Below are positions 1 to 6,138 of a stretch of 6,389 nucleotides of DNA, piece by piece; within the stretch, counting starts at the first letter, position 1; every line of letters begins with the position of its first letter. The DNA is from Candidatus Bathyarchaeota archaeon. GTDB taxonomy: Archaea > Thermoproteota > Bathyarchaeia > 40CM-2-53-6 > FEN-987. The notes under the pieces are model-generated. The model had not been told where the DNA came from and ran no database searches. It worked only from the letters and a program-made list of their open reading frames with translations. The stretch lies in the NCBI GenBank assembly GCA_003152955.1, contig PMBQ01000281.1, forward strand, positions 2,668-9,056, given 5' to 3'. A program made the position numbers and the translations under genes.

Positions 1-1
1 C

Positions 2-451
2 ACGGGGGTTGGCGATTATGACATTCTACTCGACCAATGTGACCCGAGCTTGATGTATGAGCTTCTAAAGGACGAGAAGATTCGGCATGCTACGGTTGTC
101 TTGGTTCATTCGGGTTTTCCGAATAATCCGAATGCAGCTTTCATTGCCTCCGCTCTTCCAAACGTCTTCCTGGATTTCTCTCTGACAATTCCATTCCTGA
201 ATCCAGCAAGTCATGAGCGTTTGATGGAGATCCTCGAGATCGCTCCCAGCTCGAAGATCATGTACGGCTCTGACGGATTCAATATTCCGGAACTCTTCTG
301 GTTGAGCGTTAAGGTTGGGAAGAGGACTCTAGCGCAGTGCTTCGACAAGTTTCTGCATGAAGGAATATTCGACGAGAATGAGATTAACCAGAAAGCCAGA
401 AGAATCCTTTTCGAGAATGCAAACGAACTATACCGCGTAGGACTCACCTGA
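2..451 (+). CDS. Amidohydrolase-2 family enzyme, FluG N-domain-like (5' truncated)
   Basis: The reading frame is open from base 2 to the TGA at 449-451, giving 149 residues of what is normally a protein of about 370-400. The N-terminus, with the HxH metal motif, lies outside the window. Visible family marks are TGVGDYD at the very start, VLVHSGFP with a probable metal or substrate His at fragment residue 36, and YGSDG with the probable catalytic Asp at 91. ELFW follows at 97-100, and the usual C-terminal helix ARRILFENANELY at 132-144. Amidohydrolase-2 enzymes (TIM barrel, usually metal-dependent) hydrolyse amides or decarboxylate; the substrate here is unknown. This type is the same as the N-terminal half of fungal FluG and plant NodGS, and the next gene matches their C-terminal half. 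A TTG at 50 followed by ATG at 53 could look like a start, but conserved family sequence upstream shows the gene begins before the window. No T-rich terminator is evident before the next promoter. Confidence 0.88.
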   Translation, partial: TGVGDYDILLDQCDPSLMYELLKDEKIRHATVVLVHSGFPNNPNAAFIASALPNVFLDFSLTIPFLNPASHERLMEILEIAPSSKIMYGSDGFNIPELFWLSVKVGKRTLAQCFDKFLHEGIFDENEINQKARRILFENANELYRVGLT

Positions 452-482
452 AACAGCCAATCAATTCACAATTTAGTCCCAG

Positions 483-493
483 TTCTTTTATAG
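483..493 (+). promoter_or_regulatory. Probable archaeal TATA box for the glutamine synthetase-like gene
   Basis: TTCTTTTATAG is the only strongly A/T-rich TATA-like element in the 77-base gap. Its centre near 489 predicts a transcription start near 515, leaving a leader of about 14 bases before the TTG at 529. No good Shine-Dalgarno sequence precedes that TTG, which fits a short-leader transcript. A similar element, TTCTTATAC, precedes the permease gene. The call is inferred from spacing and composition only. Confidence 0.5.
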
Positions 494-528
494 ACGGCCG
501 AAACTCACTACTCGTCCCGGGATTTCTC

Positions 529-1893
529 TTGTCGCGCGATTCGGTTGTCAAGGCTATTCATGATATGCAGATTCGTCTGTTGAGCGTCGAATACGTTGAC
601 TTTGGTGGAATCTCTAGATCCAAAGCCAGAACTGTCGGGGACCTGGAAGCTTTTCTTGAGAGTGGAGTCGGTTTTGCGAAGGGCAACTTTGGAATAACCG
701 CGTTCGATACGATCGCGGCCGAACCAGGCTACACCGTGGCTTCTGGCGAGGCTAACCTAATCCCGGATCTTGAAACGTATGCTGTTCCACCCTACGCGAG
801 TCGAGTTGCGCGATTCATGGGTGAATTCAAGAACTTTGATGGTTCCAACTGGGAACTTTGCCCACGCCACACATACCGTAGCTACCTAGAACGCACCGAA
901 ACGTTAGGTTACAGATATTTTGGAGGACCCGAGATGGAGTTCAATGTGGTTCGACGTGAGGGGTCGACCATTGTGCCGTGGATTTCGGCGGGAATGCAGT
1001 CCCAACACGGACTTGAGGTCGGCGCGGAGTTTCTGGGCGAAGTGGTTGAGAATGTTGAGGCGATGAACGTCAAGATCACTAAGGCACATGCTGAGGGTGG
1101 AGGGACTTACGGCGGACATTTCGAGATCGACATACACCACTCACCCGGAGTCAAATGCGCTGATGATGTTGTGACATTTCGAGACGCAGCGAAGGCGATT
1201 GCACAACGAAGAGGTCTAGTGGCGACCTTTCTGGCCAAGTTGGGAGATCCCTTCACGGGCAGTGGGATGCATCTTAACAGCAGCTTAGCTGACCCGAAAA
1301 CAGGTCGAAATCTCTTTGCTGAACAGGACGACGCCCGAGAGTTGGGCCTGAGTCAGCTCTGCTATTACTTCATTGGAGGCGTTCTGGAACATACCCGTGG
1401 GCTGTGCGCTGCCGTCGCAGAGAACGTGAACTCATACAAACGTCTGATTCATCCCGGCCACTGGGCAGCTGATGGCGTATTTTACGCGGTTGGGCATCGA
1501 GGCGCGGCGGTGAGAGTTCCAAGGATCGCCGATAAGTCAGAGACAGCGCATGTCGAATTTAGGGTGCCAGATCCCGCATGCAATCCCTACATTGCTTTCA
1601 CATGTTTGCTTGCTGCAGGGATGGATGGCATAAAACGAAAGATCGACCCGGGCGACCCGGTCAAAGAGGATGTCAGTAGGCTAAGCAAGAGCGAACGCAG
1701 GAAGCGAGGAATCAAACCACTTCCGAAAAGTCTCTTTGAGGCAGTGGAGGAGTTCAGTGTGGACGAGGTGTTCAAAGAGGCGCTGGGCAAAGCTTTCTTT
1801 GAGGAGTATGTTGAGATGAAACATGCGGAATGGGACGAGTACAGTGCTCGCGTAACTCCTTGGGAAACCGAACGAATGATCGACTTCCACTGA
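529..1893 (+). CDS. Glutamine synthetase-family ligase, FluG/PuuA/GlnT type (gamma-glutamyl-amine synthetase-like)
   Basis: This 454-residue protein spans the full type I glutamine synthetase fold. An N-terminal beta-grasp domain covers roughly residues 13-105, with AFD at 58-60 and LIPD at 77-80. The catalytic domain has GPEMEF at 133-138 (metal-binding glutamates), AHAEGGG at 186-192, HFE at 197-199, GSGMH at 244-248, NSYKRL at 301-306 and PDPACNPY at 347-354. A C-terminal PWE lies at 444-446. The family uses ATP to activate glutamate and couple it to an amine. By-eye alignment to GlnA puts W312 at the place of the ammonium/flap Glu (E327 in Salmonella GlnA), N250 at the second His of the GMHxH motif and H341 at R355. 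Arginines 305, 324, 329 and 345 are kept. The Trp is typical, from memory, of PuuA/GlnT/FluG-like enzymes that ligate organic amines, so assimilatory glutamine synthetase is less likely. The TTG at 529 is preferred over ATG 565, which would cut into the conserved first helix. Confidence 0.9.
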   Translation: MSRDSVVKAIHDMQIRLLSVEYVDFGGISRSKARTVGDLEAFLESGVGFAKGNFGITAFDTIAAEPGYTVASGEANLIPDLETYAVPPYASRVARFMGEFKNFDGSNWELCPRHTYRSYLERTETLGYRYFGGPEMEFNVVRREGSTIVPWISAGMQSQHGLEVGAEFLGEVVENVEAMNVKITKAHAEGGGTYGGHFEIDIHHSPGVKCADDVVTFRDAAKAIAQRRGLVATFLAKLGDPFTGSGMHLNSSLADPKTGRNLFAEQDDARELGLSQLCYYFIGGVLEHTRGLCAAVAENVNSYKRLIHPGHWAADGVFYAVGHRGAAVRVPRIADKSETAHVEFRVPDPACNPYIAFTCLLAAGMDGIKRKIDPGDPVKEDVSRLSKSERRKRGIKPLPKSLFEAVEEFSVDEVFKEALGKAFFEEYVEMKHAEWDEYSARVTPWETERMIDFH

Positions 1894-1933
1894 TAATCCA
1901 GAACGAAATCCAGCAGAGACTTGGAAGTTGGTT

Positions 1934-2890
1934 TCAGCCGACCGTTAGGAGATAGCTCCTCACTTTCTTGTCGTCCAACTCGACTACGACTCCTCTGAGC
2001 ATGCCTTCTGTGTATTCGCTGCCCGGATTCAGACAGAGCGTTTTTCCAATTTTTATGAAGCCTCTGGATTCATGTATGTGCCCATGAAGTCCAAGCAGGG
2101 GCTGATGTTTCTCGATCGCTTTGCGCACGGAGGTGCTGCCTGCGGAAGTCATAATGATCTCGGAACCGGCGTAGACTGGTTTCAGATTCTCATCCAGCTT
2201 AGGGCACGTGTCAAGTCCTGAGTCGTTTGGTGGGACGTGCAAGTTGAAGACGCAATTGCTCATGTCCTGAACCTTGCTTGTCATTGCCTCTATTTTCGCT
2301 GCGAGCTCCTCTTCCGAACATTCTCGAGGGGTCTTCCATGGGGTCGGGTTGCTCCAGCCGCAGCTGAGCATCTCGTACCCACCTTCAAGAGTGAACAGCT
2401 CACCTTCGGGGTCGACGACGTAACTGGAACTCTTCAGAACGTCTTCAATCTCGGGGCGGTCGTCGTTTCCACCGGTCATATAGACCCTGATGCCCTTCCC
2501 TTTCAATCGCTCTTCAGCCAAACCCATCCATCGCCGGAGGGTGTCAATCATGACCTCAGTGAAGACGGTATCGACCTTTGTTGGGTCGTTGCGCATCTGA
2601 GCCATTTCATCCATGGTCGTTCTGTATGGGTAGTAGCCTGTGAACCGGATCTTCTTTTCGAGGTCCTCAACCTCTTTGTCGGATTTGAGAGCATATTTGC
2701 TGCCGAGGAACTCAGAAGTGTGAGTTCCGTCAGGTGTCTTGACTATTGGAACGATCATTTTTCCGGTAACGTCGCCGCCGAGTATCAGTGTGTTCACTTT
2801 GTATGCTTGCGGAGCGTTCAGAAATTTCAGGAAGCATTTCTCTGATCCGTGAATGTCGGTTGCGAAGAAGAGGCGAATCTTCGAGGCCAC
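1934..2890 (-). CDS. Calcineurin-like metallophosphoesterase with large insertion
   Basis: The 318-residue protein carries the metallophosphoesterase (PF00149-type) metal ligands in order. They are TDIHG with D12 and H14, GGD with D40, GGNDD with N142, NLH with H218, and LHGHIH with H269, H271 and H273. Such enzymes hold two metals (often Mn or Fe) and cleave phosphomono- or phosphodiesters; the substrate cannot be told. No signal peptide or membrane segment is seen, so it should be cytoplasmic. The stretch from residue 43 to about 139 is far longer than the 25-35 residues usually found between the GD and GN motifs. It looks largely helical and charged, and may form a lid or an oligomerisation domain. 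The GTG start (read on the minus strand at 2890-2888) is fixed by an AGGAGGT ribosome site 7 bases upstream. An ATG at 2897 is out of frame. The gene is convergent with the ligase (40 bases between stops) and divergent from the permease. It may be unrelated to the nitrogen genes. Confidence 0.9.
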   Translation of the reverse strand: MASKIRLFFATDIHGSEKCFLKFLNAPQAYKVNTLILGGDVTGKMIVPIVKTPDGTHTSEFLGSKYALKSDKEVEDLEKKIRFTGYYPYRTTMDEMAQMRNDPTKVDTVFTEVMIDTLRRWMGLAEERLKGKGIRVYMTGGNDDRPEIEDVLKSSSYVVDPEGELFTLEGGYEMLSCGWSNPTPWKTPRECSEEELAAKIEAMTSKVQDMSNCVFNLHVPPNDSGLDTCPKLDENLKPVYAGSEIIMTSAGSTSVRKAIEKHQPLLGLHGHIHESRGFIKIGKTLCLNPGSEYTEGMLRGVVVELDDKKVRSYLLTVG

Positions 2891-2897
2891 ACTGCAT

Positions 2898-2904
2898 ACC
2901 TCCT
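2898..2904 (-). promoter_or_regulatory. Strong Shine-Dalgarno site of the metallophosphoesterase gene
   Basis: The minus strand reads AGGAGGT here, 7 bases before the GTG start at 2890. This is the best Shine-Dalgarno match that I noticed in the window. It decides the start in favour of GTG over the out-of-frame ATG at 2897-2895. Confidence 0.8.
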
Positions 2905-2930
2905 GTTTGACCTGCCACTCACTGAATATT

Positions 2931-2940
2931 GTTATTAAAA
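2931..2940 (-). promoter_or_regulatory. Probable TATA box for the metallophosphoesterase gene
   Basis: Read on the minus strand this is TTTTAATAAC. Its centre near 2936 predicts a transcript start near 2910 and a leader of about 20 bases that contains the AGGAGGT site. The call is inferred from archaeal promoter spacing; no purine-rich BRE element is obvious. Confidence 0.45.
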
Positions 2941-2994
2941 CTGGCTAAGAACAAGTAATTACCCTAAATTCTATATGAAAATGCCATCGTCAGT

Positions 2995-3003
2995 TTCTTA
3001 TAC
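2995..3003 (+). promoter_or_regulatory. Probable TATA box for the permease gene
   Basis: TTCTTATAC has its centre near 3000, which predicts a transcript start near 3026, about 9 bases before the TTG at 3035. It resembles the element before the ligase gene (TTCTTTTATAG). A second A/T-rich candidate, TTCTATATG at 2969-2977, would give a longer leader. The call rests on spacing and composition only. Confidence 0.45.
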
Positions 3004-3034
3004 GCATCATCCAATCAATTAGGGATGAAAAATC

Positions 3035-4633
3035 TTGGAGTCACAGTACTTTGTTAGAAAAGCAAGTGGTCTAGTCAGAGAATTCGGTGCTACGGATCTC
3101 ATTCTGATTGCGTCTGCGATGGTCTTCGGACTTGTGTTCACGACAACTCAGTTCCCATGGTTCTACGGTTTCAACCCGGGAGCCAACCTTGCACTTTCAC
3201 TACTCATTGCAGGAGTTCCATTTGTCCTCCTGATGCTTGTCTACTGGGTGATAGGCGTCATCATGCCAAGATCAGGATCCGACTACGTTTGGGTTAGCCG
3301 TGTCTTCCACCCCTCAATCGGTTTTGCATGGTCATTCCTCTACATGTTTGCAGTCTTCGTCACGGCCTACGTGGGAGGCCTAAGCGCTTTCTCATATGCA
3401 TTGTCGATTGCCGTGACAATGTGGGGGCTTCTCTTCAGCAATCCGGGGTTAGTTGATATGGGGAACTTTCTAAGTTCACCCACCGGTGCTTTCTACATAG
3501 CGATCGGATTCACCGCCATCTTCGCAGTCCTCGCCGTCTTCGGCGCTCGACTAATCAAGGGTCTACTCTACCTTTCCTGGGGAGCTGCTATCCTTGGAAT
3601 AGCGCTGATGTGGTATCTGCTGGGGACAACGAACCCAGCAGCTTTCGCGGCCAAATGGAACGCGGTCATGGTAAGCTATCCGACCTATGAAGCTCTGCAA
3701 AAAGCAGCGACAACTGCCGGTTGGACCCCGCCCACAGGAGGGCTGGTCGCCGTACTAGGAGCGCTCCCATTGGCGTCCCTGTTCCTTTTCGGCGGTAATT
3801 ATGGAGGGAACGTGATTGCGGGAGAGGTCAAGAACGTAAGAAAGACAGTGCCGCTAGCCCTTTTCCTATCGTTGATACTTGGAATCGTTTACTGGAGTAT
3901 CTCAGGATTCCTAACCCTCAACGCAGTTGGCGAGAACTGGTTCTACTCGGTCGCATACAGTTGGGAAGTGGCGCCTGCATCATATGCGCTCCCATTCCCA
4001 CCGTCACAACCACTACTGCTGTCAGTGATCGCATACCCAAGCGCGATTTTGCTCGCTTTGATTTTCCTCACGTACTTCTTCGGGTCTGTGCAGATATTGT
4101 TCGTGTACTTCTGGGTTCCAAGCAGATACTTCTTCGCATGGTCCTTTGATAGGATAATCCCAACAAGGTTCGCTGACGTGAGCAAGCGCTTCCATACGCC
4201 GCACATAGCAGTCTCAGCTATGACGATACTCTCAGTAATCATTCTAGGGCTGTATGCATTCACTAGCTGGTCCACAGCGTTCACAATCGGCACATTTCTC
4301 TGGGGGGTTGCATACGTGATCCCAGCGCTAGCAACCATCGTCTTCCCATATACGAAGAAGGACTTGTTTGAACAAGCACCAGAATTCATGCGAAAGAAGC
4401 TCGCCGGCGTCCCAATGATAAGCATACTCGGAGTTCTCTGCTCCATCGCATTCGCCTACATGGGTTACATTGCATACACAAACCCACTAATCACATCCCC
4501 CACCCTAACTGGTATCGGCATAGCCGTAGGGATTCTCGCGGCCTGCTTCGTAGTCTACTTCGCATCACTCGCCTACCACAAGCGTCGCGGCCTCGACATC
4601 GAAATGGCCTTCAAGGAACTTCCACCAATATAG
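3035..4633 (+). CDS. APC-superfamily amino acid/amine permease
   Basis: This 532-residue integral membrane protein has about 12 hydrophobic segments. Approximate positions are 20-38, 52-77, 94-114, 152-170, 174-197, 236-256, 272-296, 328-360, 391-409, 413-436, 460-482 and 490-513, with an extra hydrophobic stretch near 118-134. Family marks are MPRSGSDYVWVSRVFHP at 77-93 (the conserved loop after segment 2) and NYGGNVIAGEVKN at 255-267, which matches the segment-6 region of APC transporters. The protein should import an amino acid, amine or similar nitrogen compound by proton or sodium coupling. The substrate is not predictable, but the neighbouring ligase and hydrolases suggest a nitrogen source. 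The start is uncertain. TTG 3035 is the in-frame choice, preceded by a weak AGGGA at 3021-3025, while an ATG at 3025 is out of frame because of a five-A run. It is probably its own transcription unit, with a TATA box upstream and a T-run downstream. Confidence 0.9.
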   Translation: MESQYFVRKASGLVREFGATDLILIASAMVFGLVFTTTQFPWFYGFNPGANLALSLLIAGVPFVLLMLVYWVIGVIMPRSGSDYVWVSRVFHPSIGFAWSFLYMFAVFVTAYVGGLSAFSYALSIAVTMWGLLFSNPGLVDMGNFLSSPTGAFYIAIGFTAIFAVLAVFGARLIKGLLYLSWGAAILGIALMWYLLGTTNPAAFAAKWNAVMVSYPTYEALQKAATTAGWTPPTGGLVAVLGALPLASLFLFGGNYGGNVIAGEVKNVRKTVPLALFLSLILGIVYWSISGFLTLNAVGENWFYSVAYSWEVAPASYALPFPPSQPLLLSVIAYPSAILLALIFLTYFFGSVQILFVYFWVPSRYFFAWSFDRIIPTRFADVSKRFHTPHIAVSAMTILSVIILGLYAFTSWSTAFTIGTFLWGVAYVIPALATIVFPYTKKDLFEQAPEFMRKKLAGVPMISILGVLCSIAFAYMGYIAYTNPLITSPTLTGIGIAVGILAACFVVYFASLAYHKRRGLDIEMAFKELPPI

Positions 4634-4654
4634 AATGCCACAGGAAAATCCATC

Positions 4655-4686
4655 CCTCACTTCCTTCTTCCTCATTTTTTTCTATT
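4655..4686 (+). terminator. Oligo-T, pyrimidine-rich terminator after the permease gene
   Basis: Beginning 21 bases after the permease stop there is a long pyrimidine tract (ccctcacttccttcttcctc) that leads into seven T residues at 4675-4681. No stem-loop is needed in archaeal intrinsic termination, and none is evident. Its position suggests that the following hydrolase gene is transcribed separately. Confidence 0.6.
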
Positions 4687-4767
4687 AGGCATCGACTACG
4701 CATTCCAAATTCCGTGAACTGCCTTCTCAAAATGAAAGATAACTAGGGGTGACCGTGAAAAGGCTAA

Positions 4768-5688
4768 ATGCCTTTCAACTACTTCTCCGGAAACATGGCG
4801 CCTTTGAGTCGTGATTTCATCGGTTACGGTAGGAACGTTCCTAAAGTAAAATGGCCTAACGGCGCGCGACTTGCGCTAACGTTTGCGGTGAACTATGAGG
4901 CGGGCGGAGAACGCGCAATCGGATTCGGAGACGCAGCGGCAGAGACGTTTGGTGAATTCCCTGCTTACGGAGCTCCGCCAAAACGGGATTTGACGATTGA
5001 ATCAATCTTCGAGTACGAGACACGCGTAGCAATTTGGAGGCTTCTAAGAGTCTTCGATAAGCATTCGATTAAGACGACTTTCTTCGCGACTGCCAAGACC
5101 TTGGAGACAAACCCCGAGGCGGCTAAGGAAATTGTCAAGAGAGGACATGAAATTTGCAGCCACGGTTACCGGTGGATTGAGCACTTCACTCTAACACTGG
5201 ATGAGGAACGCGAGGTAATCCGCAAAGCCGTCGACACAATTGAAAAGATGACTGGCCAGAGACCCTTGGGTTGGTATTGCAGAGAACCTAGCGAAAACAC
5301 AATTGAACTACTCGCTGAGGAGGGCGGATTCCTGTATGGGTCGGACGTGTACAACGACGATCTTCCCTACTATGTGAACGCGAAGGGCAAGAACTTCCTT
5401 CTAATTCCGTATACTCCCGACGTCAATGATTTCCATTACTTTTCGAACAGGTTCAGCAATTCCATGGAATTCTACCAGTACCTCAAAGATTCGTTCGATG
5501 TAATGTATGAGGAGGGGTTGCAGAACCCGAAGATGATGAACGTCGGAGTCCACGTAAGAATCTCTGGTAGAGCAGGAAGAACCGCAGCTCTCGAGAAGTT
5601 CTTCAAGTATGCGAGAAACAAGCGTAAGGTTTGGATTGCTCGAAGAGTGGACATTGCAAAATGGTGGCTTGACCACTACAAACCATAG
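4768..5688 (+). CDS. PuuE-like polysaccharide deacetylase family hydrolase (possible allantoinase-type cyclic amidase)
   Basis: The 306-residue protein matches the usual length and order of PuuE, the metal-independent allantoinase recruited from the NodB polysaccharide deacetylase family. Matches are GYGRN at 19-23, VNYEAGGE at 41-48, TTFFATAKTLE at 103-113, CSHGYRWIEH at 130-139, GWYCREPSENT at 168-178, EEGGFLYGSDVYNDDLPYYV at 184-203, IPYTPDVNDF at 213-222, GVHVRISGRAGR at 260-271 and ARRVDIAKWW at 291-300. The classical metal triad is not kept. NYE replaces the TFDD motif, and W136 stands where the second His of HxxxH would be, as in PuuE. PuuE opens the hydantoin ring of allantoin to give allantoate. 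The family also contains members of unknown substrate, and no other purine-degradation gene is visible here, so allantoin is only a candidate. The protein is probably cytoplasmic, as no signal peptide is seen. ATG 4768 is chosen with a weak AAAAGG upstream; ATG 4795 (residue 10) is also possible. The gene lies 134 bases after the permease. Confidence 0.85.
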   Translation: MPFNYFSGNMAPLSRDFIGYGRNVPKVKWPNGARLALTFAVNYEAGGERAIGFGDAAAETFGEFPAYGAPPKRDLTIESIFEYETRVAIWRLLRVFDKHSIKTTFFATAKTLETNPEAAKEIVKRGHEICSHGYRWIEHFTLTLDEEREVIRKAVDTIEKMTGQRPLGWYCREPSENTIELLAEEGGFLYGSDVYNDDLPYYVNAKGKNFLLIPYTPDVNDFHYFSNRFSNSMEFYQYLKDSFDVMYEEGLQNPKMMNVGVHVRISGRAGRTAALEKFFKYARNKRKVWIARRVDIAKWWLDHYKP

Positions 5689-5740
5689 CACCCACGCTCC
5701 TCGAACAAAACCTTCCTAGACTCGTTTGGGAAATGAGAGT

Positions 5741-5760
5741 GGCACGCAAGTTAACGTGCC
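5741..5760. repeat. Short inverted repeat, 6-bp arms
   Basis: GGCACG and CGTGCC flank an 8-base spacer, 52 bases after the stop of the PuuE-like gene. It could form a small hairpin at the 3' end of that transcript. No T-run follows, so a terminator role is not supported directly. Confidence 0.5.
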
Positions 5761-5810
5761 CAGTTCATATCTGCATGTAAATTAGGGTCAAAATCGCCTG
5801 GCCGGATATG

Positions 5811-5854
5811 GGCTCAAGGAGCTTTCGAAAGCTCGGATCAGGATCTGTCGAGCC
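5811..5854. repeat. Nested inverted repeat with a perfect 16-bp palindrome
   Basis: GAGCTTTCGAAAGCTC at 5819-5834 is a perfect palindrome. It is enclosed by complementary 5-mers, GGCTC at 5811-5815 and GAGCC at 5850-5854. As RNA it could form an outer stem around an inner 6-bp hairpin with a TCGA loop. As DNA it could be a dimer-binding site. Its place between two convergent gene ends favours an RNA 3'-end structure over a promoter operator, but neither is shown. Confidence 0.5.
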
Positions 5855-6072
5855 ATTCCCAGCAGGCATTGTCGAGGAGGGGGATCGCAACAACATGACT
5901 GGACATTGAAAAAAGGATGAGAGATAAAATGCGAGATGGCATGCATATGATTTTGCTTGCTCGCAAATTAAGCAGTTTCTACCCAAAAACGAGTAATCTG
6001 TGGAATGCTCAGCGGGGTTAGTTTTCTTAAGTAACATGTCCTCCCCAAAAAATTACACCACCCCCCCGTCCC

Positions 6073-6084
6073 AATTCGCGAATT
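6073..6084. repeat. 12-bp perfect palindrome next to a duplicated GAATTC
   Basis: AATTCGCGAATT is a perfect palindrome. It overlaps the first of two GAATTC hexamers (6080-6085 and 6087-6092) that are one base apart. A C7 run lies just upstream at 6061-6067. It lies about 50 bases downstream of the stop of the minus-strand S9 gene. The function is unknown and it may be chance. Confidence 0.4.
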
Positions 6085-6138
6085 CAGAATTCGGCACAAA
6101 GGAGCGGATTTGGATCAACTGTTCGAATCATTAACGCG

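Larger units (their letters stand above)
5689..6138. other. 450-base region between convergent genes with no convincing gene
   Basis: This stretch separates the stop of the PuuE-like gene from the stop of the S9 peptidase gene. It is A/T-richer than its surroundings: 48 of 120 bases are G or C over 5881-6000 by hand count. It holds inverted repeats at 5741-5760 and 5811-5854, a palindrome at 6073-6084 and a run of seven C at 6061-6067. No tRNA, known RNA family or credible protein gene was recognised. A 90-codon minus-strand frame (5765-6037) resembles no family I know. Confidence 0.6.

Noticed and set aside
2237..2845. A 202-codon plus-strand frame opposite the metallophosphoesterase gene
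   Set aside because: The minus-strand protein carries the full ordered set of metal motifs and a strong ribosome site. The plus-strand frame has no recognisable domain and is a shadow.
3943..4446. A 167-codon minus-strand frame inside the permease gene
   Set aside because: It lies fully opposite a clear APC permease with continuous membrane segments and has no family features of its own.
5741..5760. The GGCACG/CGTGCC hairpin as an intrinsic terminator of the PuuE-like gene
   Set aside because: There is no T-run after it on the plus strand, and archaeal termination depends on T-rich tracts, so it is listed only as an inverted repeat.
5765..6037. A 90-codon minus-strand frame starting at an ATG behind a GGGGAGG-like stretch
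   Set aside because: The purine stretch is only about 2 bases from the ATG, the protein resembles no family I know, and its codon use shows no coding bias. It is most likely a chance frame in the spacer, although transcription downstream of the S9 gene could be checked.
6086..6098. Resemblance of the GAATTCGGCAC stretch to a cloning adapter
   Set aside because: The match to the common EcoRI adapter breaks after about 11 bases and no further vector sequence follows, so chance is the simpler explanation.
6121..6129. GTTCGAATC, which looks like a tRNA T-loop
   Set aside because: The flanking bases do not form a 5-bp T-stem, and no acceptor stem, D-arm or anticodon arm is found at the proper spacing on either strand.
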